A stretch of 15,188 nucleotides of DNA, from positions 1 through 15,188 of the forward strand of contig CAZWUI010000025.1 in the NCBI GenBank assembly GCA_964637515.1. Reading direction: 5' to 3'. The translations under genes and the position numbers were made by a program. Origin of the DNA: RGIG4097 sp964637515 (lineage in GTDB: Bacteria > Bacillota > Clostridia > Christensenellales > CAG-917). Below, one piece after another: positions 1-7,042 of the stretch. The notes under the pieces are model-generated. The model was not told the origin of the DNA. It saw only the letters and a list, made by a program, of their open reading frames with translations, and searched no databases. Within the stretch, counting starts at the first letter, position 1. Every line of letters starts with the position of its first letter.

Positions 1-1045
1 TCGAGCGGGAAGCGCTCTGTTTGACTACCATTTAGGATAACACCATACTCAAACCGCAGTACTTTCGGTGGACTGCATAGCGGGGTTTGACTACCATTTA
101 GGATAACACCATACTCAAACACATATGAGCATTGCGGGACTTCCCGAAGCGTTTGACTACCATTTAGGATAACACCATACTCAAACACGCCCTCGCGACT
201 GTGCACAACACAAACCGTTTGACTACCATTTAGGATAACACCATACTCAAACCGACCATATTAACCCTCGTTGAACGAGAAAGTTTGACTACCATTTAGG
301 ATAACACCATACTCAAACTGGACGGAGAAATTTCCACAAACAACGGCTGTTTGACTACCATTTAGGATAACACCATACTCAAACCCTGTGTTCGTATTTG
401 ATTTCGATTTCGGGGTTTGACTACCATTTAGGATAACACCATACTCAAACACATTGAAAGAATATAACCGTCAGCGGTATGTTTGACTACCATTTAGGAT
501 AACACCATACTCAAACCGCAGTTCTTTCGGTGGACTGCATAGCGCAAGTTTGACTACCATTTAGGATAACACCATACTCAAACCGCAGACTATGCGGACT
601 GCACTGCGTGGAGGTTTGACTACCATTTAGGATAACACCATACTCAAACCAGTTTGGTGAAGACGGCATAGCGTTCTTTGTTTGACTACCATTTAGGATA
701 ACACCATACTCAAACGCATACGCGGGTATACGCAAAGTGCTTGCCGTTTGACTACCATTTAGGATAACACCATACTCAAACTCCGCGCAATAAGTATCCA
801 AATGAATGGATGTTTGACTACCATTTAGGATAACACCATACTCAAACCATTGGTCGCTGTAATAAATTAATTCATCGGTTTGACTACCATTTAGGATAAC
901 ACCATACTCAAACATTATCAAAATTTTTTCATTTGTTTTCGTTGTTTGACTACCATTTAGGATAACACCATACTCAAACGGATATACGGCAAACAAGAAA
1001 TAGACGAAAGTTTGACTACCATTTAGGATAACACCATACTCAAAC
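1..1045 (-). CRISPR. Type II-A CRISPR array, 16 repeats, continues past left edge
   Basis: Sixteen copies of a 36-bp repeat, identical by eye, start at 19, 85, 151, 217, 283, 349, 415, 481, 548, 614, 680, 746, 812, 878, 944 and 1010. They enclose 15 complete spacers: fourteen of 30 bp and one of 31 bp (517-547). Positions 1-18 are part of a further spacer, so the array extends beyond the window. On the transcribed (minus) strand the repeat begins GTTTGAGTATGG and ends GGTAGTCAAAC; its outer 6 bp (GTTTGA/TCAAAC) form an inverted repeat. Orientation follows from the leader at 1046-1124, the adjacent cas operon on the same strand and the divergent tracrRNA anti-repeat. The newest spacer should therefore be 980-1009. 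Mature crRNAs would need tracrRNA pairing and RNase III, as in other type II systems. No degenerate terminal repeat is visible, consistent with the distal end lying off the window. No spacer was seen to match other DNA in this window by eye. Confidence 0.99.
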
Positions 1046-1057
1046 CTCAAATTTGAG
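1046..1057 (-). promoter_or_regulatory. CRISPR leader end with ATTTGAG integration anchor
   Basis: On the transcribed strand the last seven bases before the first repeat are ATTTGAG (complement of 1046-1052). Work on Streptococcus thermophilus and related II-A loci identified this leader-end motif as the anchor recognised by Cas1-Cas2 for polarised spacer insertion. Here it is the right half of a perfect 12-bp palindrome, CTCAAATTTGAG (1046-1057). The leader as a whole runs from 1046 to the csn2 stop at 1125, about 79 bp. The function is assigned from known II-A systems; the match and its exact abutment to the repeat are seen directly. Confidence 0.85.
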
Positions 1058-1109
1058 CATTTTTGCGCACCAAACGCAGAAACCCTAATGGTAGAGTGCT
1101 ATTTTTTAT

Positions 1110-1138
1110 ATTCTATCACACAATTCAACGCTCGACAA
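1110..1138 (-). promoter_or_regulatory. Putative pre-crRNA promoter in leader and csn2 3' end
   Basis: On the minus strand TTGTCG (1133-1138, four of six consensus bases) is followed after 17 bp by TAGAAT (1110-1115, five of six). The -35 lies inside the last csn2 codons and the -10 just past the stop codon. Transcription would start near 1103, leaving about 58 nt of leader RNA before the first repeat. Pre-crRNA promoters inside II-A leaders are known; this particular one is inferred from sequence only. The array could also be read through from the cas operon, since no terminator is visible between csn2 and the first repeat. Confidence 0.5.
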
Positions 1139-1799
1139 TAATTTCGCAAAAATCGTTGTCGATTATTCTGATTGTTTCGTTTTTCACGCGGTTGAATTGC
1201 ATTCGTTCCAAGAACAAAACCTCATACGTAGAATATGAGACATGGGTTAGCAATTCAGAAAATTCGTCGTCCGTCATATATCCCCTTGCGTTCACCAAAA
1301 CGAATAATTTGACTCCGCAAAAATTTGCCGTAGCATCCAAATAGTCCACAACCTTTTCGATGAACGTGCAATCGTCTTCGCACGGTTTTAGTTTTGTTGC
1401 TTTCAAAATATCCGCAATCTCAAAATCCAAGTCATAGTCTACTGCAATTGGGGAATCCACCGCAAGAGAATCCAAGAACGTGACTATTTGCCCTGCCAGT
1501 TGAATGTATTCCTGTTGCAAATTCTCATCGACTATTTGTGATAGCTGTTTGTATAATCCAGTGATGATTTTTTTGTCGTTTAACGAAATGTTGAACAAGT
1601 CAAAGACAACATTCCCGATCTTTTTGAAGGACTGCGTTTCGTCGCCATCTTGAATGATAAATTCTCCGTCTACTCCTTTTTGTTGGGACAAAAAGTCGGT
1701 GCAATATTGCAAAAATCTTTGCGAATTTTCGCACACCAACATCCCCACGCCGTTTTTTAATTCTAACGGTTTTGAAAAATCAAAGTGGCATATTTTCAT
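1125..1799 (-). CDS. csn2: Csn2, type II-A spacer-acquisition protein
   Basis: This 224-aa protein is close to the ~220 aa of the short Csn2 (Csn2a) group. Family members form a tetrameric ring that slides on linear double-stranded DNA and works with Cas1, Cas2 and Cas9 during spacer acquisition. Features shared with S. pyogenes Csn2, judged by eye from memory, include the N-terminal strand region with a short polar loop, the helical middle with a PIAVDYDLDFEIADILK-like acidic stretch, the segment KLFVLVNARGYMTDDE (compare LLIFVNSGAFLTKDE) and the later VLFLERMQF (compare VLFLEPREL). It is the last gene of the cas operon. Its ATG overlaps the cas2 stop by 4 bp (ATGA), so translation is probably coupled. 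It is immediately followed by the leader and array. Csn2 defines subtype II-A, so its presence fixes the subtype. Confidence 0.93.
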   Translation of the reverse strand: MKICHFDFSKPLELKNGVGMLVCENSQRFLQYCTDFLSQQKGVDGEFIIQDGDETQSFKKIGNVVFDLFNISLNDKKIITGLYKQLSQIVDENLQQEYIQLAGQIVTFLDSLAVDSPIAVDYDLDFEIADILKATKLKPCEDDCTFIEKVVDYLDATANFCGVKLFVLVNARGYMTDDEFSELLTHVSYSTYEVLFLERMQFNRVKNETIRIIDNDFCEIIVER

Positions 1800-2116
1800 A
1801 ACACGACCAACCTGTCGTCGCTATCCACGACGTTATTTTTCATTTCGCCCACGATTATCTCCATGCGCTCATACTGTCGTTCCGTGACCGTTAGCATTTG
1901 AACCAAACCTTTTTTCGCACAATGCCTGCGCACGTTTTCTTTGACCGCATCCCCTACAGTATTGTTTTGTACTATCTTGCTATACACGGACTCCTGCATC
2001 ATGGCAAATCCGTTTTTGATCAAGAATTTTCTGAACGCTCTATATTCTGCGCGTTCTTGCGACGTTTCGACAGGCAAATCAAAAAACACTATTATTCTCA
2101 TAAACCTATAACTCAT
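1796..2116 (-). CDS. cas2: Cas2, CRISPR integration complex subunit
   Basis: This 106-aa protein is typical of Cas2, the small dimeric ferredoxin-fold subunit that bridges two Cas1 dimers in the integrase complex. The N-terminal beta strand and conserved acidic residue are seen in MRIIVFFDLPVET, followed by RAEYRAFRKFLIKNGFAMMQESVYSK and the late TVTERQYERM; these closely follow the II-A Cas2 pattern. I chose the ATG at 2116 (MSYRFMRIIVFFDLP) because the S. pyogenes protein starts in a very similar way (MSYRYMRM, from memory). An internal ATG at 2101 is the alternative and would give 101 aa. A longer reading from 2194 adds residues not expected in Cas2 and runs deep into cas1. The start lies 11 bp inside the cas1 3' end, and the stop overlaps the csn2 start. 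Confidence 0.93.
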   Translation of the reverse strand: MSYRFMRIIVFFDLPVETSQERAEYRAFRKFLIKNGFAMMQESVYSKIVQNNTVGDAVKENVRRHCAKKGLVQMLTVTERQYERMEIIVGEMKNNVVDSDDRLVVL

Positions 2117-2972
2117 AAAAACAAATTTGCGACAAATCTCTCGTACATAGAGCGTTGAATATACTCTTGCAGTACACCGATATGGCGTCGCCAACCGTGC
2201 GTTCTTGCCGTGCTATTTTGACTTTTTCGTTGAGAACGTTTTGCAACAATCTTTTTGTATCGGTGTCAAAAACCTCAACGTTGCTTTTGAACACCATTCT
2301 ATCGACCAAAATTCTGAATGGCTCCATCAAGTCGCATGATAGGTTGAAAAAATTGTATTCGTTTCGATGATATAAGCCTATTTGCGTGTTGTATCCGTTG
2401 GCTACGATTGCTCTGTTGAATGCAGAGAGAATTATAGCATATCCGTAATCTAACGCATTGTTTTTTGCGCACTCACTGTTCCTTGAAAACGACATTCCAA
2501 ACAAAGCATTGAAATACACCTTTGCGGCATGCCCTTCTCTATTTGTACTGTCGCCGTCTTGCAATTCTTCAAGATATGTATAAAGCAATCTCGACTGCTC
2601 GTTTCCTATATCTTTCAAATGTTTTGCCTGTTGACATATTTTGTTTGCGACGATTTCTGTCCAAACGTCCCGCCTTATCACGTCATCCCATTCTATCTGC
2701 GTTTTCAGTTTTTTGCTTGCATCAAAACTTCCGTTCATCGGCAGCAACTGCGAATGCGGATTGTGTTGTTCGTCACAAAAAACCACATTGATTTTGTTTT
2801 TGACTAGCTCAACGACCAAAGCGGCAGTAAACGACACAGCCGTAGACTCCACAATTAGCGTAGAAATCTCCGACAAATGAATTTTCTGCGTCTGTTCGTT
2901 TCTACACACGAGATAACCCATTTTGTATTCAAGTTTGCTGTGTGTAGAAACGACTACGGTGCGCCAACTCAT
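2106..2972 (-). CDS. cas1: Cas1, CRISPR integrase
   Basis: This 288-aa protein matches the length of type II Cas1, the metal-dependent nuclease and integrase that inserts protospacers at the leader-repeat junction. The N-terminal beta-rich domain covers roughly residues 1-80. The C-terminal helical catalytic domain keeps the expected metal ligands: E146 (NREGHAAKVYFNALFG), H202 (GLYHRNEYNFFNLSCDL) and D214 within CDLMEPFR. The segment NNALDYGYAIILSAFNRAIVANG is the usual Cas1 helix before the histidine. The start codon overlaps the cas9 stop by 4 bp (ATGA) and the 3' end overlaps cas2 by 11 bp, so it is a core member of the cas operon. Nothing suggests truncation. Confidence 0.97.
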   Translation of the reverse strand: MSWRTVVVSTHSKLEYKMGYLVCRNEQTQKIHLSEISTLIVESTAVSFTAALVVELVKNKINVVFCDEQHNPHSQLLPMNGSFDASKKLKTQIEWDDVIRRDVWTEIVANKICQQAKHLKDIGNEQSRLLYTYLEELQDGDSTNREGHAAKVYFNALFGMSFSRNSECAKNNALDYGYAIILSAFNRAIVANGYNTQIGLYHRNEYNFFNLSCDLMEPFRILVDRMVFKSNVEVFDTDTKRLLQNVLNEKVKIARQERTVGDAISVYCKSIFNALCTRDLSQICFYEL

Positions 2973-5900
2973 TTTCCGTAATATGCAGTTAGATTAACGG
3001 TTTCTTGATAATAACCGGTGGGGGATTGAGTTATCAATAATGCCTCTTCATCGTTTAGGACTTTCTTTGAATGCAACAACACTCCGGCATGAGGAGCTCC
3101 CCCTATCGACGACAAATTCGATTGCACACTATTGCACTGCATAAAGTGTAACACTTCCAAAAGTAGCGATGCCTGCGCCTTTTCGTCAAGTGCCATAAAT
3201 TCACTCTTCTTTTGTTTCAAAAATTCCACTTGTCCAGAAATTGTTGGCATGTTGATATAGGGGACTCCGCTCAATTTGCCCACAAGCGCATCGTACAGTG
3301 CGACGTTTTGTTCTGCAGATATCTTGTCAAATTCCATATTAGGCACGAGATCCCTACGCAGTTTCTTTTGTTTTTCAAAGAAACCGACTATCTTCTTCAA
3401 GTATGCCGAGCTTGTCTCGTCCAAAACGAGTTGATTTGCATTGCACAATACAATTCTGTCCCCGGTTTTCCCTCTCAACCAATAATACGCACCGTTGAGT
3501 TTGATCAGAGAATTTAGCTTGATCTTCTCAATCAAAACTTCAGGCTCTTTTAGCTCCGCCGTCTTTACGAGATAGTCGATTATCGCTGATTTGTCGTTGA
3601 GTATCGTGATATAGATGGGTATTGCTTCGAGAGTTAACAATGCGTTCCCTTTCTTGTCCAGACTTCTCACGAGTGCGAAGTGTGCGGTCGATGCCGAATC
3701 ATATCCGCCGTATTGATCGGTGTTTTCCAAAATTCCGTTGCGTTTCAACGGTATAAGTTTGTCGTTTGCACCTTTCGTCTTTATGGTCGCATTGAATAGC
3801 GCACCGTGCCCTGTAGACGTAAATCGCACCACTTTGGGAGTATTGCGTTTTGCTATCTTGACCACCTTGTCCGTCATTGACGGATCCCAAGCGTTCTTCA
3901 CGGGCTCATCGTACAGTTTGTTAAGGTTGTAACTGTTCCCGTTTCTATTTGCGAAGAAAACACGAGCATCGCGGTTGAATTTTGTATAGTACACGTTACC
4001 CACGACAACGTTCAAATATGCATCCTTCGCATGGTGCAAATCGTTGATCTCTCTGACCTTGACGAGCCCTGCACCGTCCTTGTTAACTCTGTTCTTGAAG
4101 TCGACGACGTTTCTCGCTTTTGAATATACAATGTCGCAATCGGGATACATTTGTTTCAGCACTTGCGCCACAGCTTTCGTACTTTGTCTTGTCGACACCA
4201 ACTGACGATTGATAAAACCGCTGAGTTCTTCTTCGGTTAATGCGTCGCGCCTTGTGAGTCTATTGAATTTCTCGTCGTTAATCAACTTCTGATTGTGCCA
4301 CCAAGACCACATTGGCATCATCTTCTCTCTTATCTCGTACGGCAAAGGATATTTATCCATTTTGGTTGCATTTTCGGTTTTATAGCACAAGACTTTGTTG
4401 TTCAAAATGCTATCGTCTTTTATCTTCGACTGCGGATAAATGTGATCTATATCGCAAACGTTGGTATTGAAAACGTCCTCGATATTGATGGGTTTTCCGG
4501 AGTACGCACTCCGTCCGTTTTGTATAAAATACAAATACAATCTGTCGTTCAAGAATTTGGCGTCGTCGATGTCTTCGATTTCTTTCACCCAATCCGCCAT
4601 TTCAGAACCTATCGCCCTATAGAGTTCAAGCAATTGTTCCTTTCTCGATTTTGTGCGCGTGCCTTTTTTGCCCTCATCTTCGCCTCTCGCCATTTCGATA
4701 AATATTCGTTTCGGTGCGCATCCTTGCACTTTTTCAACTTCTCGAGCTAGGCATACGGTGCGCCAAATTGCACGCTTCACCGACGGAGAACAATACAAGT
4801 TTTCTATCGTCGCATAATTGACCTTACCCGACTCAACGTTTTGTGCATTATACGAATCGACGCACCCCGAAAAATCATATTTGTTTGAGAGCAATTCCAT
4901 GAGATTGCACCCCGTTTCGCGCATCGCTTCGATTATCGTGAACACTTCTCCGCTATCCTTTGAAACGTGACAAATTTCATCGCCGTCCAAGAATGCTTTC
5001 GACATCGTGCCCCAACCCGAACAATTCAGGTCTTTCAATTTTTTGGCGGTTTCGTTGTCGAGATGATATTTGCGCTTGATTCTATCCGCCGCACGACCGC
5101 TATCACCCATAATCGTGAAACATTTGACGATTTCTTCGCACATATCCACGTCAAAATTTTCACCGAATATGCGTTTGAAGAATCTATATGTGGCAAACGA
5201 GCCTCTTATCTCTCCGTCGATGCCTGCGAAATTCTCCTTTTTTGCATCGTGCGCTTCAATCAATCCGCTTGACAACAATAGCTTTCCGATGAGCGAAGTC
5301 GTTATCTTTTTGTTGCTTTCCTTCGCAAAATTCAACACAACGTCCCTTGCCTGTTTGTCAAGCCGTTTCCCGAGGAAAGTCACGTTGTTGAGTTCGTTCA
5401 AGAATGCAAACTCACTATACAATAATGATTGTTTGGGCAACACGTCCTCTCCAATCAGATACGTGCATTTGTTCGTCATTCTATTGATAAACTCGTCTTC
5501 GGATGCTTGCTTGTCCACGATTTTGTCGAAATTCCACGGAGTTATCTTCATTCCTTCCGTGCCTTCAAACTTCTTCACCCAAGCAAATCCTTTATCCGCC
5601 GTCGCGTGCGCAGTGTTAAGAGGTCCGACGTAATACGGAATTCTGAACGTCATCAACATGACGATCTTGTCTTTTACGCTGTATCCATCTTCGTCCGCTA
5701 CGCTCAAAAACGGAAAGTTTTGGCTTGCATTTTCCAAAATCAGTTCAAGCTCCGCAAGATGCACTTGATACGGAATAACTCCGTTTGAAGACGTCCTTTG
5801 TTTGTCCAAAAAAGTGCCTTCTTCTATTCTGCGATATATTTCCGTGTCGCTTGCAACAAACGTCTTCAAATATTTGTAAAACTCTTCTTTTGATGCGTGT

Positions 5901-7003
5901 GGAACGCTTTTCCCTCTATCGCTACCAATGTATGCGGCATAGTTTGCAAGCTTATCTTTCTTGTAAAACACCTCTTTATATTTATCTCTTCCGAATGTTT
6001 CAAGAACGTATGTTTTTAGTGCCGACAAATCCTGCTTGTGTCTATCAAACTTTGCACACATTGCCTCGGATACGTATTTATGTTCACCTAAAATTTGCGA
6101 CAATATTGCCCAATCATATACCGCTTTTGCCTCGCTTATAAGAGCAAATTCGTCATCCGAAAAATGTTCTTGCATTTTTTCAAGCTCGAAACTTGCATCT
6201 CCGAAACAGAAATCTTTAATGGTAGGTTCTTCTGCGCCAAACAAATTTTTCACGTTAACCTTTCCGCCTACCATTGCTTTGACGAGCATAGCACAGGTTT
6301 TATTCCCCGCACCTATTGAGAACAATTGTTTCAGTTCTTTTTCCTTGTCAGATTTCGTTTTGCTTTTATCCCCTAGGACGTCGAGTGCCTTGTTCAAATT
6401 CTTCAATTCAAAAAACGGCAGATCTTCGTCAATATCGGCAAGAGTTGCATTGATTTTTGTAAACGCTCTTTCTGCTATATCTTTATCACCTGCGGTTATT
6501 GTTTGCCCTTCAAATAGAAAGTGCCCGCGATTTTTAACTATGTGTGCAACCGCAAGATACAACAATCTTACATCGGTGATTTTCTTCGCCTCGTTTTCAT
6601 ACAAAAACGCTCTTCTCAAATGATATATAGTCGGATAGGTCTTGTAATAGTCCTTATCCTTAAACGAGTCGTCGTGGAAAAGATTGTCCAGATATTTCAC
6701 GTTTGCGTTTTTGTCTTCGACCGCGTATTTGCTGTTCTCCAATCTTTCAAAAAAACAAAAATCTGCCCTCGCTATTTCTCTGGCAAAAAGCTCTTGCAGT
6801 AGCTTAATTCTTTGGCGCTTTCGTGCGGTGCGCCTGCGTGCAGTACGATTTAATCTTCTTGATTCTGCGGTATCCGCTTCATCGAATAGATACGTACCCC
6901 AAAAATCACGACCTCTTGCTTTTAGCAAATTGTATTCTTCGTCCGTGGTTGCCCATCCGATAGAGTTTGTTCCTATATCGAATCCCAAATAATAATTTTT
7001 CAT
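2969..7003 (-). CDS. cas9: Cas9, type II-A RNA-guided endonuclease
   Basis: This 1344-aa protein is the effector of the locus and cuts DNA under crRNA-tracrRNA guidance. Domains in order: RuvC-I with D9 (GFDIGTNSIGWA); an arginine-rich bridge helix at about 49-71; the recognition lobe; RuvC-II with E770 (RIFIEMARGED); HNH with D853-H854 (CDIDHIYPQS) and N878 (KTEN); RuvC-III with H991 and D994 (HHAKDAYLNVVVG); and a C-terminal PAM-interacting domain ending in TQSPTGYYQETVNL. All catalytic residues align with S. pyogenes D10, E762, D839, H840, N863, H983 and D986, so an active double-strand nuclease is expected. The overall pattern resembles non-streptococcal Firmicute II-A Cas9s such as those of Filifactor and Finegoldia (from memory). 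I chose the ATG at 7003 because it gives MKNYYLGFDIGTN and has GGAG upstream. The ATG at 7015 adds four residues and abuts that GGAG. At the position of the two PAM-reading arginines of S. pyogenes (R1333, R1335) this protein has A1306 and V1308, so its PAM probably differs. It is the first gene of the operon, with tracrRNA divergent upstream. Confidence 0.98.
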   Translation of the reverse strand: MKNYYLGFDIGTNSIGWATTDEEYNLLKARGRDFWGTYLFDEADTAESRRLNRTARRRTARKRQRIKLLQELFAREIARADFCFFERLENSKYAVEDKNANVKYLDNLFHDDSFKDKDYYKTYPTIYHLRRAFLYENEAKKITDVRLLYLAVAHIVKNRGHFLFEGQTITAGDKDIAERAFTKINATLADIDEDLPFFELKNLNKALDVLGDKSKTKSDKEKELKQLFSIGAGNKTCAMLVKAMVGGKVNVKNLFGAEEPTIKDFCFGDASFELEKMQEHFSDDEFALISEAKAVYDWAILSQILGEHKYVSEAMCAKFDRHKQDLSALKTYVLETFGRDKYKEVFYKKDKLANYAAYIGSDRGKSVPHASKEEFYKYLKTFVASDTEIYRRIEEGTFLDKQRTSSNGVIPYQVHLAELELILENASQNFPFLSVADEDGYSVKDKIVMLMTFRIPYYVGPLNTAHATADKGFAWVKKFEGTEGMKITPWNFDKIVDKQASEDEFINRMTNKCTYLIGEDVLPKQSLLYSEFAFLNELNNVTFLGKRLDKQARDVVLNFAKESNKKITTSLIGKLLLSSGLIEAHDAKKENFAGIDGEIRGSFATYRFFKRIFGENFDVDMCEEIVKCFTIMGDSGRAADRIKRKYHLDNETAKKLKDLNCSGWGTMSKAFLDGDEICHVSKDSGEVFTIIEAMRETGCNLMELLSNKYDFSGCVDSYNAQNVESGKVNYATIENLYCSPSVKRAIWRTVCLAREVEKVQGCAPKRIFIEMARGEDEGKKGTRTKSRKEQLLELYRAIGSEMADWVKEIEDIDDAKFLNDRLYLYFIQNGRSAYSGKPINIEDVFNTNVCDIDHIYPQSKIKDDSILNNKVLCYKTENATKMDKYPLPYEIREKMMPMWSWWHNQKLINDEKFNRLTRRDALTEEELSGFINRQLVSTRQSTKAVAQVLKQMYPDCDIVYSKARNVVDFKNRVNKDGAGLVKVREINDLHHAKDAYLNVVVGNVYYTKFNRDARVFFANRNGNSYNLNKLYDEPVKNAWDPSMTDKVVKIAKRNTPKVVRFTSTGHGALFNATIKTKGANDKLIPLKRNGILENTDQYGGYDSASTAHFALVRSLDKKGNALLTLEAIPIYITILNDKSAIIDYLVKTAELKEPEVLIEKIKLNSLIKLNGAYYWLRGKTGDRIVLCNANQLVLDETSSAYLKKIVGFFEKQKKLRRDLVPNMEFDKISAEQNVALYDALVGKLSGVPYINMPTISGQVEFLKQKKSEFMALDEKAQASLLLEVLHFMQCNSVQSNLSSIGGAPHAGVLLHSKKVLNDEEALLITQSPTGYYQETVNLTAYYGK

Positions 7004-7008
7004 AAGTG

Positions 7009-7036
7009 TTGACATCTCCGTTTTTTATGTTATAAT
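7009..7036 (+). promoter_or_regulatory. tracrRNA promoter overlapping cas9 translation start
   Basis: A consensus -35 TTGACA (7009-7014) and a consensus -10 TATAAT (7031-7036) are separated by 16 bp. Transcription should begin near 7043, just before the anti-repeat. The -35 lies inside the first codons of the longer cas9 reading (start at 7015), between the cas9 ribosome binding site and the preferred ATG at 7003. Polymerase at this promoter would occupy the cas9 start region. Confidence 0.8.
7016..7019 (-). promoter_or_regulatory. cas9 ribosome binding site
   Basis: On the minus strand GGAG, continuing as GGAGATG, lies directly against the ATG at 7015 and 12 nt before the ATG at 7003. Zero spacing makes the first ATG unlikely as a start, while 12 nt is long but workable. 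This supports the shorter Cas9. Confidence 0.55.
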
Positions 7037-7042
7037 ATGCTT

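Noticed and set aside
261..1050. Leftward open frames encoding a tandem 12-residue peptide FEYGVILNGSQT
   Set aside because: The 66-bp repeat-plus-spacer period is a multiple of three, so CRISPR repeats translate in register. The frame breaks at the 31-bp spacer, and the unique parts are spacers. This is an array, not a repeat protein.
2117..2194. N-terminal extension of Cas2 reaching into cas1
   Set aside because: The extra residues are the cas1 3' end read in another frame. Starting at 2116 gives the usual Cas2 length and N-terminus.
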